DNA of 64,000 bases from Photorhabdus laumondii subsp. laumondii (lineage in GTDB: Bacteria; Pseudomonadota; Gammaproteobacteria; Enterobacterales; Enterobacteriaceae). Positions 1 to 9,595 of this stretch are shown here, piece by piece. Under the pieces are notes generated by a model. It was not told the DNA's origin. It saw only the letters and a list, made by a program, of their open reading frames with translations, and searched no databases. The stretch is from positions 124,001-188,000 of the forward strand of contig NZ_CP024901.1 in the NCBI RefSeq assembly GCF_003343245.1, read 5' to 3'. A program made the position numbers and the translations under genes. The stretch's first letter is position 1, and each line of letters starts with the position of its first letter.

Positions 1-345
1 CAGTAACATGTCAACTATCTGTTGGGCGGAATCATCACAAAAAAGCTGCCCCAGTGTTTTTTCATGGTGAGCAATGCCATGACGCTGAACCAGTTCGATA
101 AAATCCCATTGTGTATAACGGGCTAGAGCAGATTTACAAAAATGGGGGTTAGTAGAAAGATAAGCTGATGGTTCTGTGTACATATTAGTGAAGTTGCAAC
201 GTCCACCACCGGACATCAAAATCTTACGCCCGGCTTTTTTACCATTATCCAGAACGAGTATCCGTAAACCGAGCTGTCCAGCCTGAGCTGCACAGAACAA
301 ACCTGCTGCACCAGCACCAATAATCACCGCATCAAATTTTTCCAC
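1..345 (-). CDS. yhiN: YhiN-like FAD-dependent oxidoreductase (5' part only)
   Basis: Only the first 115 codons are inside the window; the gene runs off the left edge. The N-terminus starts at a GTG and reads VEKFDAVIIGAGAAGLFCAA, a dinucleotide-binding Rossmann motif (GxGxxG). It is followed by GRKILMSGGGRCNFTN, the signature of the HI0933/YhiN flavoprotein family. The physiological substrate of this family is unknown. In E. coli yhiN is also the neighbour of pitA, which supports the call. The start is inferred because no ATG lies in frame nearby. Confidence 0.85.
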   Translation of the reverse strand, partial: MEKFDAVIIGAGAAGLFCAAQAGQLGLRILVLDNGKKAGRKILMSGGGRCNFTNMYTEPSAYLSTNPHFCKSALARYTQWDFIELVQRHGIAHHEKTLGQLFCDDSAQQIVDMLL

Positions 346-614
346 TGTTTTTCTCTTTATGACTAAATAATTTAGTGGGGAATATCCCCTAATATGTTGT
401 ATTTTTGATAAGTTTGTAGGGAAAAAGTCCTTTATAACTTAGAATTGTCAATTTTTTAAAAGATATGTAATTTAATGATATATAAGGAGTATTCCTATTT
501 CTTATTGTTATCTAGTTGTCATGAAATCAAAAAAAGTTCATATTTCACTTCCCCCGCTAGCATTTGTCACTGATAATGCGCCGCGTTCATGTCCAACTAA
601 CTGGCTTAACGTTT

Positions 615-2105
615 ATGCTACATCTTTTTACTGGCCTGGATTTTCACACCAGCCTAATGTTAGTACTGGCACTACTGTTTGTGCTATTTTATGAAGCCAT
701 TAATGGCTTTCATGATACCGCGAATGCGGTAGCAACAGTTATTTATACCCGTGCTATGCGAGCACAGTTCGCCGTTGTTATGGCTGGGGTATTTAACTTC
801 TTTGGTGTTCTTCTTGGTGGATTAAGTGTCGCTTACGCGATTGTACATTTACTTCCAACCGATCTTCTTCTTAATGTCAGTTCTGCTCATGGCCTTGCTA
901 TGGTGTTTTCCATGTTGCTGGCTGCGATTGTCTGGAACCTTGGGACCTGGTATTTCGGTTTACCTGCATCCAGTTCTCATACCCTGATTGGTTCTATCAT
1001 TGGTATCGGTTTGACCAATGCGATCGTAACCGGTTCTTCTGTGGTTGATGCGTTGAATGTGCCGAAGATGATACAGATTTTCCTGTCGTTGATCCTCTCT
1101 CCTTTAATCGGATTGATCATTGCGGGGGCAATCGTGTTTCTACTGCGCCGTTACTGGAGTAGCACCAAGAAACGTAAACGTATTCATCTGACTCCCGCTG
1201 AACGTGAAAAGAAGGATGGTAAGCGTAAACCTCCTTTCTGGACACGGACTGCGCTGATTTTATCTGCGGTAGGTGTAAGCTTCTCTCATGGGGCGAATGA
1301 TGGTCAGAAAGGTATCGGTCTGATTATGCTGGTGCTAATTGGTGTAGCTCCAGCGGGATTTGTCGTAAACATGAATGCTAATGGTTATGACATTGCCCGT
1401 ACCTACGATGCCATTACTCACTTGCAGCAATATTATCAGCAGCATGGTGCAGCGTTATCCCATGCAATTGAACTGACGCCATCGGTCGTTGTTGCGGAAG
1501 ATGAACCGGAAGGGCGATTCCATTGTGATATTACGCGTGCTGTCGTTGTTCTTGACCAGACAGAAAGCCTATTAAAAGGCATTCAGAGCTACAGTGAGCT
1601 GAATGCTGAACAGCGTAACAATATGCGCCGCATGTTGATGTGTATTGCTGATACGGCTGAGTCTCTGGCTAAACTGCCGGAAACCCGTGCTGAAGACGCC
1701 CGTTTCCTGAATAAATTGCGGAAAGACTTATTACACACCGTTGAGTATGCACCAGTCTGGATCATCATTGCGGTAGCACTGGCTCTGTCTTTGGGGACAC
1801 TGGTTGGTTGGAAACGTGTTGCAGTCACTATTGGTGAGAAGATTGGTAAAAAAGGTATGACCTACGCACAGGGTGTTTCAGCTCAGATGACTGCTGCTGT
1901 TTCAATCGGTGTGGCGAGTTATACCGGGATGCCAGTTTCAACTACACAGGTTCTTTCCTCTGCGGTAGCGGGGACGATGTTGGTTGATGGCGGTGGTGTT
2001 CAGGGTAAAACTATCCAGAATATCATGTTGGCTTGGATACTGACGCTGCCGGTTTCAATCGGGTTGTCTGGTACGCTTTACTGGTTCGCTTTGAAACTGA
2101 TTTAA
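615..2105 (+). CDS. pitA: Low-affinity inorganic phosphate transporter PitA
   Basis: Inner-membrane symporter of metal-phosphate with protons. The 496-residue product follows E. coli PitA almost throughout: [14 protein letters not shown] at the N-terminus, the [16 protein letters not shown] signature near residue 30 and the inverted-topology partner [14 protein letters not shown] near residue 230. A charged cytoplasmic loop separates the two membrane halves. I chose the ATG at 615 because it matches the family N-terminus; the frame is open further upstream (TTG 564, ATG 576) but those residues are not conserved. The only obviously divergent stretch is the central loop, as usual in this family. 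A hairpin terminator follows directly. Confidence 0.96.
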   Translation: MLHLFTGLDFHTSLMLVLALLFVLFYEAINGFHDTANAVATVIYTRAMRAQFAVVMAGVFNFFGVLLGGLSVAYAIVHLLPTDLLLNVSSAHGLAMVFSMLLAAIVWNLGTWYFGLPASSSHTLIGSIIGIGLTNAIVTGSSVVDALNVPKMIQIFLSLILSPLIGLIIAGAIVFLLRRYWSSTKKRKRIHLTPAEREKKDGKRKPPFWTRTALILSAVGVSFSHGANDGQKGIGLIMLVLIGVAPAGFVVNMNANGYDIARTYDAITHLQQYYQQHGAALSHAIELTPSVVVAEDEPEGRFHCDITRAVVVLDQTESLLKGIQSYSELNAEQRNNMRRMLMCIADTAESLAKLPETRAEDARFLNKLRKDLLHTVEYAPVWIIIAVALALSLGTLVGWKRVAVTIGEKIGKKGMTYAQGVSAQMTAAVSIGVASYTGMPVSTTQVLSSAVAGTMLVDGGGVQGKTIQNIMLAWILTLPVSIGLSGTLYWFALKLI

Positions 2106-2125
2106 TTGTTTTGATGAATAATTTG

Positions 2126-2158
2126 AAGGCGGTATGGGTTAACTATACCGCCTTTCTA
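2126..2158. terminator. Bidirectional terminator between pitA and uspB
   Basis: A 10-bp perfect stem (AAGGCGGTAT / ATACCGCCTT) with a 9-nt loop sits between two convergent genes, with short T/A tracts on either side. Confidence 0.8.
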
Positions 2159-2159
2159 T

Positions 2160-2495
2160 TTAATACCAAATCAACATAGAAATCAGGCAAATAACAACTA
2201 ATCCACTCAGTGAGCTGGTCAAAATAAATTGTTTTCTCAACCTTTCACAACGAAGAACAACTTCTGGATCATGGTGATCAAGGTAACGTTGTGAATTGAT
2301 ATAGTTTACTAGCCGTATTTGCTTATTAAGTTGCCCATGTGTAGTGAAAAAGCCGTTACCGTCTACTGATTGATAAAGCAAGGGATCAGATTGACGAAGA
2401 ATGGACAGCAATGCTCGTAGTGAAGAGAAGTAGCGCATCATATTGATAATGCAGACAAGACACAGTGCCCAAAACAGTGCGATTGTACTGAACAT
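2160..2495 (-). CDS. uspB: Universal stress protein B
   Basis: The product has 111 residues, the usual UspB length. It is a small inner-membrane protein linked to ethanol resistance in stationary phase. There is an N-terminal membrane segment ([20 protein letters not shown]) and a C-terminal one ([15 protein letters not shown]). The ATG at 2495 has a strong upstream AGGAGGGG; the frame is open further upstream but those residues are unlike UspB. It lies between pitA and uspA as in E. coli and is divergent from uspA. Confidence 0.93.
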   Translation of the reverse strand: MFSTIALFWALCLVCIINMMRYFSSLRALLSILRQSDPLLYQSVDGNGFFTTHGQLNKQIRLVNYINSQRYLDHHDPEVVLRCERLRKQFILTSSLSGLVVICLISMLIWY

Positions 2496-2959
2496 AATCC
2501 CCTCCTTAGAATGGTTAGCTAGAGCTGTCACAGAAAAGAAAAAATCAAAATTGCAGGTGGTGACACCTTTATATTTATTGTAGGAAAGATAGTCAGATAG
2601 TACAAAAAACCTGTTTTGTATCAGTTGGGACAAAACTGGTGGAAAAACGTCATAAACACTCATCTAGTCAGTTCTATCCAACCATGCAATCCCAGAGAGA
2701 CCGGTTAGTTGTTCGCGTAAATCTATTGAGTTTCAAGGAAGGCTATAAATTCAGAGTAGGATTTTGTTATCCATCAAGTAGCAGGAAGAGCAATTGTGGT
2801 ATATGTTGTTTGTTTGGTGGATGTTCTTTGCTCAGTCGTTAAATATGATGGGCTGTGATCGAAACAATTTTGAAGAACATTCTCAGTAGTAATAAACACA
2901 GGATAGTGGCAATTTGCCCTGCCAACTCACTAACTCGGCATTATGGAAGGAGTTCGCTT
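2496..2959. promoter_or_regulatory. Divergent uspB/uspA intergenic region
   Basis: This 464-bp gap separates the two divergent stress genes and must hold both promoters. No convincing gene is seen. A 67-codon frame at 2639-2842 has no ribosome binding site and an unlikely composition. No operator was recognised by eye. Confidence 0.5.
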
Positions 2960-3391
2960 ATGGCTTACAAACATATTCTTGTTGCGGTTGATTTATCCCC
3001 GGAAAGTCAGGTTTTGGTGAGAAAAGCTGTTTCTATGGCTAAACCGGACAATGCCAAAGTTTCCCTGATCCATGTTGATGTTAACTATTCCGATCTCTAC
3101 ACCGGTTTGATTGATGTTAATCTCGGTGATATGCAGCAACGTATTTCTGAGGAGACCCGCAGTGCGCTGAAAGCTCTCTCGGCAGATTCAGCCTATGACA
3201 TTCAGGAAACCCTGAGTGGTAGCGGTGATCTGGGGCAAGTACTCGTTGATGCAATTAAGAAATATGGCATAGATATGGTTGTTTGCGGTCATCATCAGGA
3301 TTTCTGGAGCAAATTGATGTCTTCTGCTCGTCAGTTAATTAACACGGTGCATGTTGATATGCTGATTGTTCCTCTGCGTGATGATGAATGA
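2960..3391 (+). CDS. uspA: Universal stress protein A
   Basis: A 143-residue cytoplasmic UspA-family protein starting [16 protein letters not shown], the standard N-terminus. The family is induced by growth arrest and is linked to stress endurance. Near the C-terminus [20 protein letters not shown] matches the conserved region around the nucleotide-like site, although enteric UspA itself is not thought to bind ATP. The start at 2960 has AAGGAG eight bases upstream. A strong terminator follows. Confidence 0.95.
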   Translation: MAYKHILVAVDLSPESQVLVRKAVSMAKPDNAKVSLIHVDVNYSDLYTGLIDVNLGDMQQRISEETRSALKALSADSAYDIQETLSGSGDLGQVLVDAIKKYGIDMVVCGHHQDFWSKLMSSARQLINTVHVDMLIVPLRDDE

Positions 3392-3420
3392 CAACAGATT
3401 GAAAAGTTATTCGATAAAAT

Positions 3421-3445
3421 CGCCTGCTTATGCAGGCGTTTTTTT
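3421..3445 (+). terminator. Rho-independent terminator of uspA
   Basis: A 7-bp GC-rich stem (CGCCTGC / GCAGGCG), a 4-nt loop and seven Ts. Confidence 0.9.
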
Positions 3446-3652
3446 GGGTGAAATGGAGTGTTGTTTAGTTTATGCCCGGTGCAATCAAGAAATTTTTTTT
3501 ACCTTTCTGCAAAAAAACTTCTTGAAAGATGAATATAGAACAGTGATATATTCAAAGGGCAAACACAACTTACCTCACATTTTCGACAAAAATAATTATT
3601 AGAAAATGGCTGGGGTGCCATTACAACCGAAGTAGAAATAAGGAATAACTAA

Positions 3653-4996
3653 ATGAGCTGTTTACTATCTTTGTCTTCATTTCTTGGATCGATTCAACGC
3701 AGGGATGAATATCAACCAGAATATCTCCAGGCTGTTCGGGAAGTATTCACCTCTCTTTGGCCGTTTCTTGAACAAAACCCGAAATACCGTGAATACAGCT
3801 TACTGGAGCGTATGGTGGAGCCAGAAAGGGTTATCCAGTTCCGGGTTTGTTGGGTAGATGATCAAGGTAAAGTTCAGGTAAACCGTGCATGGCGAGTGCA
3901 GTTCAGCTCAGCCATTGGGCCATATAAAGGTGGTATGCGTTTTCATCCATCGGTGAACCTCTCTATTCTGAAATTCTTGGGCTTTGAACAAACCTTGAAA
4001 AATGCACTGACAACCTTACCAATGGGTGGTGGTAAAGGCGGTTCAGATTTTGATCCTAAAGGAAAAAGTCAGGGCGAGGTTATGCGTTTTTGTCAGGCAT
4101 TAATGACAGAATTGTACCGTCATTTGGGGCCAGATACTGATGTTCCCGCAGGTGATATTGGTGTGGGTGGCCGTGAAGTGGCTTTCATGTCAGGGATGAT
4201 GAAAAAGCTTTCTAACAACACGGCTTGTGTATTTACCGGCAAAGGTCTCTCTTTTGGCGGTAGTTTGATTCGCCCGGAAGCAACCGGTTATGGTCTGGTC
4301 TATTTCGTCAATGCCATGTTGAAACGTCATGGCATGGGGTTTGAAGGTATGCGCGTATCGGTTTCCGGTGCTGGTAATGTCGCGCAATATACGATTGAAA
4401 AATGCATGGCATTGGGAGCGAAAGTGGTCACCGCTTCGGATTCCGGCGGTACCTTAGTTGATGAGGATGGGTTCACACCAGAGAAACTGACTCATCTTGA
4501 AGAGATAAAAAACCAACGCTATGGCCGAGTGGAAGAATATGCCAGAGAGCGGGGTCTGACTTTCTTGAAAGGGTTACAACCGTGGTCTGTACCGGTTGAT
4601 ATCGCTTTGCCATGTGCCACCCAGAATGAGCTGGATTTGGATGCGGCTAAGGTCCTTATCAAGAATGGTGTTAAAGCTGTTGCTGAAGGGGCGAATATGC
4701 CAGCAACTATTTCAGCGACGGAAGCCTTTATTGAAGCAGGTGTGCTATTTGCACCAGGTAAAGCAGCCAATGCGGGTGGCGTGGCAACATCTGGTCTGGA
4801 AATGGCACAAAATGCGGCCCGTTTAGGCTGGAAGGCTGAAAAAGTGGATGCACGTTTGCATCATATCATGCTAGATATTCACCACGCTTGTGTTGAGTAT
4901 GGTGGCGAGGGCAAACAGATCAATTATGTTCAGGGGGCGAATATCGCTGGATTTGTGAAAGTTGCCGACGCTATGCTTGCTCAAGGTATTCTGTAG
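3653..4996 (+). CDS. gdhA: NADP-specific glutamate dehydrogenase
   Basis: Catalyses 2-oxoglutarate + NH4+ + NADPH to L-glutamate in the cytoplasm. The 447 residues equal the length of E. coli GdhA. Visible signatures are PYKGGMRFHPSV with the substrate-binding lysine (near 95), LPMGGGKGGSDFDPKGKS with the catalytic-lysine region (near 120), the Rossmann segment VSGAGNVAQYTIEK (near 240) and the C-terminal ANAGGVATSGLEMAQNA. A ribosome site (AAGGAA) precedes the ATG. A single-gene unit, closed by a terminator shared with rsmJ. Confidence 0.97.
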   Translation: MSCLLSLSSFLGSIQRRDEYQPEYLQAVREVFTSLWPFLEQNPKYREYSLLERMVEPERVIQFRVCWVDDQGKVQVNRAWRVQFSSAIGPYKGGMRFHPSVNLSILKFLGFEQTLKNALTTLPMGGGKGGSDFDPKGKSQGEVMRFCQALMTELYRHLGPDTDVPAGDIGVGGREVAFMSGMMKKLSNNTACVFTGKGLSFGGSLIRPEATGYGLVYFVNAMLKRHGMGFEGMRVSVSGAGNVAQYTIEKCMALGAKVVTASDSGGTLVDEDGFTPEKLTHLEEIKNQRYGRVEEYARERGLTFLKGLQPWSVPVDIALPCATQNELDLDAAKVLIKNGVKAVAEGANMPATISATEAFIEAGVLFAPGKAANAGGVATSGLEMAQNAARLGWKAEKVDARLHHIMLDIHHACVEYGGEGKQINYVQGANIAGFVKVADAMLAQGIL

Positions 4997-5006
4997 GTTA
5001 AAAGAT

Positions 5007-5035
5007 ATCAGCCGCAATATACGGCTGATTTTTTT
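5007..5035. terminator. Terminator between gdhA and rsmJ
   Basis: An 8-bp stem (ATCAGCCG / CGGCTGAT), a 7-nt loop and a run of Ts on the + strand. It overlaps the last bases of rsmJ, so it can serve both convergent genes. Confidence 0.85.
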
Positions 5036-5777
5036 AACAAGGATAAATGTCAAAACGGTGGTTTTTCGTGGTGATAGCTGCTGATGCAGCGACTCCAGCT
5101 AAGGGTTCTGCATAATCAGGCCGCTTTACCACGACGCGGCGTTTTGCCAAAACGCGTGCAGGGGATAGCAAACTATCAGCATCTTCATCAGCGCCAACCA
5201 GAGATTGGAACACTCGCATCTCTTTTTTCACCAGTGCACTTTTCTGCTTATGTGGATACATAGGATCAAGATAAACGACATCGGGTTGTGGCGTAATATC
5301 GGCCAACGCTGTAATGCTGGAGGCATGGAGCAGTGTCATGCGTTGTTGCAACCAGCCACCAATTTCTTCATCCTGATAACCGCGTTGCAGCCCATCATCC
5401 AGCAATGCTGCGACCACCGGATGGCGTTCCAGCATTCTTACATGACAACCCAATGATGCCAGTACAAAGGCATCTCGCCCTAGACCTGCGGTAGCATCCA
5501 CGATTGTTGGCAGATAATCTTTTTTGATCCCTATGGCCTTAGCGACTGCTTCGCCGCGTCCGCCGCCAAAGCGGCGGCGATGTGCCATTGTACCTGATAC
5601 AAAATCGACATAGATGCCACCTAGCTTTGGTTCATCCCGTTTGCGAAGTTCAAGGTGCTGAGGAGTAAGGACCAACGCCATAATAGCGTTTTCGTCATGC
5701 ACCAACCCCCAGCGCTCCGCGAGTTGAGATAAGGCGCTGTTATCAGCGCCTTGTTCACAGATTAAACAGATTCCCAC
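5034..5777 (-). CDS. rsmJ: 16S rRNA (guanine1516-N2)-methyltransferase
   Basis: SAM-dependent enzyme that methylates G1516 of 16S rRNA. The 247-residue product (E. coli about 250) has the family block [20 protein letters not shown], the SAM site [18 protein letters not shown] near residue 115, and [13 protein letters not shown], an NPPY-like catalytic motif. It lies 6 bp after prlC on the same strand, the prlC-rsmJ order of E. coli, so the two are probably co-transcribed. Confidence 0.95.
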   Translation of the reverse strand: MGICLICEQGADNSALSQLAERWGLVHDENAIMALVLTPQHLELRKRDEPKLGGIYVDFVSGTMAHRRRFGGGRGEAVAKAIGIKKDYLPTIVDATAGLGRDAFVLASLGCHVRMLERHPVVAALLDDGLQRGYQDEEIGGWLQQRMTLLHASSITALADITPQPDVVYLDPMYPHKQKSALVKKEMRVFQSLVGADEDADSLLSPARVLAKRRVVVKRPDYAEPLAGVAASAAITTKNHRFDIYPC

Positions 5778-5783
5778 CTTAAA

Positions 5784-7826
5784 TTACCCTTTAATACCGG
5801 CCTTGCGCAGCATTGCATCCAGTTTTGGTTCACGGCCACGGAAGCGTTTGAACAGCTCCATTGGCTCTTCGGAACCACCACGGGACAAAATGTTATCAAG
5901 GAAAGATTGTCCGGTTTCGCGGTTAAAAATGCCTTCTTCCTCGAAGCGAGAGTAAGCATCGGCTGCCAACACATCAGCCCACAGATAACTGTAGTAGCCA
6001 GCAGCATAACCGCCAGAGAAGATGTGGGTGAATGAGTGTGGGAAACGGCCCCATTCAGGTGAAGGCACTACCGAGACCAATTTCTTCACTTCCTTTAAGG
6101 TCTTCATGGTTTGAGCGCCTTTCTTTGGATCGTAGTTAACATGCAGACGGAAATCGAACTGACCAAACTCAAGTTGACGCAAGATCCGCATAGCAGCCTG
6201 ATAGTTTTTGGCTGCTAACAGATTATCCAGCAGGGCTTGTGGTAGAGGTTCTTTAGTCTCGTAGTGACCAGAGATGAATGCCAGTGCTTCTGGCTCCCAG
6301 CACCAGTTTTCCATGAATTGGCTTGGCATTTCGACCGCATCCCACGGTACACCATTGGTACCGGAGACACCGGCAGTTTCAATCTGAGTCAGCATCAGGT
6401 GTAGACAGTGACCAAACTCGTGGAACAGCGTATTGACTTCATTGTGGGTGAATAGCGCGGGTTTATTACCAACAGGTTTGTTGAAATTGCAATTCAGATA
6501 AGCGACAGGTTTTTGCAGTTCGCCGTTGGAACGACGCATTTTGCTGATACACTCATCCATCCAAGCGCCACCACGTTTATTCTCGCGTGCGTACAGATCC
6601 ATATAGAAGCTACCGCGCAGCTCATTGGTGTCATCGTACAGATCAAAGAAACGGACATCCGTATGCCAGGTTTCTACATCATGGCGCTCTTTGGCAGTAA
6701 TACCATAGATACGGCGAACAACTTCGAATAATCCTTCAACAGCCTTTTGTTCAGGGAAATAAGGACGTAACTGCTCATCATTGATAGAGAACTCGTACTG
6801 TTTTTGTTTTTCGCCATAGTAAGCCATATCCCAAGCTTCTAGCTTGTGGGCACAATGATGCCATTTAGCAAAACCTTTTAACTCATCTACTTCTTCTTCG
6901 CCCTGTGGATGTGCGCGTTTTGTCAAATCATTCAGAAAATCCAACACTTCCTTAGGGGTTTTTGCCATCTTGGTTGCAAGGGATTGTTCAGCATAATTTT
7001 TGAAACCAAGCAATTGAGCCTGTTCGTGACGCAGCGCAAGGATTTCGGCGATTACTTCGCTGTTATCCCATTTACCTGCATTTGGGCCTTGATCGGATGC
7101 GCGGGTATTGTAGGCGTGGTAAATTTCCCGACGCAGTTCACGGTTATCTGCATAAGTGATAACTGGCTGGTAGCTTGGTGCTTCTAAAGTCAGTAGCCAG
7201 CCTTTTTGACCTTTAGCTTCTGCTTGAGCTTTAGCGGCGGCAATCGCGCTTTCAGGCAGACCAGACAGATCTTTCACATTAGTAATTAATTTGGTCCAGC
7301 CCATAGTGGCATCGAGCACATTATTGTTGAATTGCGAACTTAAATCTGACAAACGTGCGCTAATCTCGCCATAACGTTTCTGCTTCTCTTCGGGCAGACC
7401 AATACCGGATAGTTTAAAATCACGCAGTGCATTTTCGACAACTTTGCGTTGAGGCACAGAGAGCTTCTCAAACTCAGCACTTTCACGTAATGACTTATAC
7501 GCTTGATATAATCCCTTGTGCTGACCTAACCAGGTACTGAATTCGGACAGTAATGGCAAACTTTCTTCATAGACGGCGCGTAATTCTGGGCTGTTTTTAA
7601 CCGAATTCAGATGATTGACAGGTGACCATGCACGGGACTGTTTATCACCTGCTTCGGCCAGTGGTTGACACAGATTATCCCAGGTAAAAACGGTATTCTC
7701 GGCCAATATTTTTTCGACGGTTTGGCGATAATTGGCAATGACTTCCTTTACAGCCGGAACAACATGTTCTGGTTTAATAGAAGAAAATTTTGGTAAACCT
7801 GATGGAACGAGTAACGGGTTAGTCAT
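5784..7826 (-). CDS. prlC: Oligopeptidase A (M3 metallopeptidase)
   Basis: Cytoplasmic zinc oligopeptidase that degrades signal-peptide fragments and short peptides. The 680 residues match E. coli OpdA exactly in length. The HExxH zinc motif appears as LFHEFGHCLHLML near residue 470, with the third ligand in a downstream EMPSQFMENW helix. I chose the ATG at 7826 (MTNPLLVPSGLPKF) because it matches the family and follows an AAGGACG site; the longer open frame adds 42 residues that do not resemble the family. First gene of the prlC-rsmJ pair. Confidence 0.96.
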   Translation of the reverse strand: MTNPLLVPSGLPKFSSIKPEHVVPAVKEVIANYRQTVEKILAENTVFTWDNLCQPLAEAGDKQSRAWSPVNHLNSVKNSPELRAVYEESLPLLSEFSTWLGQHKGLYQAYKSLRESAEFEKLSVPQRKVVENALRDFKLSGIGLPEEKQKRYGEISARLSDLSSQFNNNVLDATMGWTKLITNVKDLSGLPESAIAAAKAQAEAKGQKGWLLTLEAPSYQPVITYADNRELRREIYHAYNTRASDQGPNAGKWDNSEVIAEILALRHEQAQLLGFKNYAEQSLATKMAKTPKEVLDFLNDLTKRAHPQGEEEVDELKGFAKWHHCAHKLEAWDMAYYGEKQKQYEFSINDEQLRPYFPEQKAVEGLFEVVRRIYGITAKERHDVETWHTDVRFFDLYDDTNELRGSFYMDLYARENKRGGAWMDECISKMRRSNGELQKPVAYLNCNFNKPVGNKPALFTHNEVNTLFHEFGHCLHLMLTQIETAGVSGTNGVPWDAVEMPSQFMENWCWEPEALAFISGHYETKEPLPQALLDNLLAAKNYQAAMRILRQLEFGQFDFRLHVNYDPKKGAQTMKTLKEVKKLVSVVPSPEWGRFPHSFTHIFSGGYAAGYYSYLWADVLAADAYSRFEEEGIFNRETGQSFLDNILSRGGSEEPMELFKRFRGREPKLDAMLRKAGIKG

Positions 7827-8061
7827 ATAAAGCGTCCTTTTATGTGTTGGATACATTGCTGAGCGGAGCAACGCTGTATCGTAATGGGTATCGGCTAATA
7901 AGATGTAGGTAAAATTCGACAAACTCAACGCGAATATTGAGCTTATGAACAATAAAATTTAATGCTTTTTAGGAAATTGAGAATGATTTCAGCTAACGGA
8001 TTCAGAAGCCAGATAATATGCGCTATGATGAGTTGCTTTTCATAATTCTTAGTATTCATAT

Positions 8062-8156
8062 GGAAGATCATCGTCCCCGGTGGGGCGGCTGGACTTCAAA
8101 TCCAGATGGGGCCGCCAGCGGTCTCTGGCAGGTTCGACTCCTGTGATCTTCCGCCA
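8062..8156 (+). tRNA. selC: tRNA-Sec (UCA anticodon)
   Basis: A 95-nt tRNA with the long acceptor and large variable arm of selenocysteine tRNA, anticodon TCA at 8096-8098 within GGACTTCAAATCC, ending GATCTTCCGCCA. It is near-identical to E. coli selC. It reads UGA in selenoproteins such as formate dehydrogenase. Its 3' part is the integration target of the downstream island. Confidence 0.98.
8135..8148 (+). repeat. Left attachment core (attL) in selC
   Basis: CGACTCCTGTGATC in the T-arm and acceptor region of selC, repeated exactly at 21950-21963. Confidence 0.7.
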
Positions 8157-8265
8157 ATTAGCCTCTCCTGAACTCCACTGTCTCAAGTAAATCCCCTATA
8201 ATACCCGCAATTACTGCTGATTATGTTCTCCCGAGGTCAACTGTCTCTACCAGAATCAAGTGCAT

Positions 8266-8286
8266 TTTGGGGGCATAATGGGGGGC
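8266..8286 (+). repeat. Possible integrase arm site, left
   Basis: TTTGGGGGCATAATGGGGGG just upstream of the integrase gene is imperfectly repeated at 21872-21891, just inside the right border. Paired G-rich repeats near both ends would suit arm-type binding sites; this is inference. Confidence 0.4.
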
Positions 8287-8309
8287 ATGATTTATAGCCC
8301 CATTTTGAG

Positions 8310-9533
8310 ATGCCCCCAATGAAGCTAACAGTCAGACAAATCGACACAGCCAAGCCCAAAGAGAAGCCGTACAAACTATCTGATGGTGGAGGCCTCTACC
8401 TTGAAGTAACCACCAACGGCTCACGCTACTGGCGTTTAAAGTATCGTTATGCGGGTAAAGAAAAGTGCCTTGCTTTCGGCGTTTATCCTGAGGTTTCTCT
8501 CGCTCAAGCCCGTGAAAAGCGTGAAGCTGCGAAAAAGTTACTATCTGCTGGAAGCGATCTCGGAGAGCTAAAGAAAGCAGAGAAAATTGCTCAAAAACTC
8601 AACTATGATAATACCTTCGAAGCTATTGCCCGTGAATGGCATCAGCTGAGAGCGGATCGTTGGTCATTACGTTATCGTGATGAAATTATTGATACCTTTG
8701 AAAAGGATATTTTCCCCTACATCGGTAAGCGTCCCATAGCTGAAATTAAGCCCATGGAATTGCTGGAAACCCTTCGTCGTATGGAAAAGCGTGGTGCATT
8801 AGAAAAGATGCGCAAAGTCAGACGGCGCTGCGGTGAAGTATTCCGTCATGCAATCGTGACCGGACGCGCTGAATACAATCCTGCACCCGATCTCGCTACA
8901 GCCCTCGCAACACCAAAGAAAACGCATTTTCCTTTCCTGACTGCTGAAGAACTCCCTCACTTTCTTAAAGATCTGGCCGGTTATACTGGAAGCGTTATTA
9001 CCAAGACTGCAACACAAATCATCATGCTTACAGGGGTACGAACTCAGGAATTACGTTTTGCCCGCTGGGAGGATATCAATTTTGAAAAGCGGCTCTGGGA
9101 GATCCCTGCTGAAGTGATGAAGATGAAACGACCACACATCGTTCCGATGTCGGATCAGGTTGTCGAGCTCTTTGAGTCACTTAAGCCTATTACTGGGCTA
9201 TACCCGCTGGTATTCGTCGGACGCAATGATCGAACGAAGCCGATCTCAAAGGAAAGCGTTAATCAGGTGATTGAGTTGTTGGGGTATAAAGGAAGGCTGA
9301 CGGGGCATGGTTTCCGCCACACGATGAGTACCATTCTTCATGAAGAAGGCTTTAACTCCGCGTGGATAGAAACGCAGCTAGCGCATGTGGATAAGAACGC
9401 GATACGTGGGACTTACAACCATGCCCAGTATTTGGAGGGGCGTAGGGAGATGATGCAGTGGTATAGTGATTACATAGTTAGCTTGCCTGAAGATAATACA
9501 TCACTGGTGTTTTATTCAAAAAAAGTAGTATGA
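8310..9533 (+). CDS. P4-type tyrosine recombinase (island integrase)
   Basis: Site-specific integrase of the DUF4102/P4 family, 407 residues. The N-terminal arm-binding domain reads KLTVRQIDTAKPKEKPYKLS and SDGGGLYLEV. The catalytic domain shows the first Arg in LTGVRTQELRFARWEDI, the HxxR box HGFRHTMSTILHEEG and the nucleophile Tyr in IRGTYNHAQYLEGRR. All catalytic residues are present, so it looks functional. An alternative ATG lies at 8319. It starts 154 bp after selC in the same direction, the usual arrangement for islands using this tRNA. Confidence 0.95.
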   Translation: MPPMKLTVRQIDTAKPKEKPYKLSDGGGLYLEVTTNGSRYWRLKYRYAGKEKCLAFGVYPEVSLAQAREKREAAKKLLSAGSDLGELKKAEKIAQKLNYDNTFEAIAREWHQLRADRWSLRYRDEIIDTFEKDIFPYIGKRPIAEIKPMELLETLRRMEKRGALEKMRKVRRRCGEVFRHAIVTGRAEYNPAPDLATALATPKKTHFPFLTAEELPHFLKDLAGYTGSVITKTATQIIMLTGVRTQELRFARWEDINFEKRLWEIPAEVMKMKRPHIVPMSDQVVELFESLKPITGLYPLVFVGRNDRTKPISKESVNQVIELLGYKGRLTGHGFRHTMSTILHEEGFNSAWIETQLAHVDKNAIRGTYNHAQYLEGRREMMQWYSDYIVSLPEDNTSLVFYSKKVV

Positions 9534-9595
9534 ATAAAAACTCCAGCGGATAAACACAAAGGTTTGATGTCGGTGACACATGGAGCATAACAATC

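Noticed and set aside
2639..2842. 67-codon frame between uspB and uspA
   Set aside because: No ribosome site, unlikely composition and it overlaps the expected divergent promoters.
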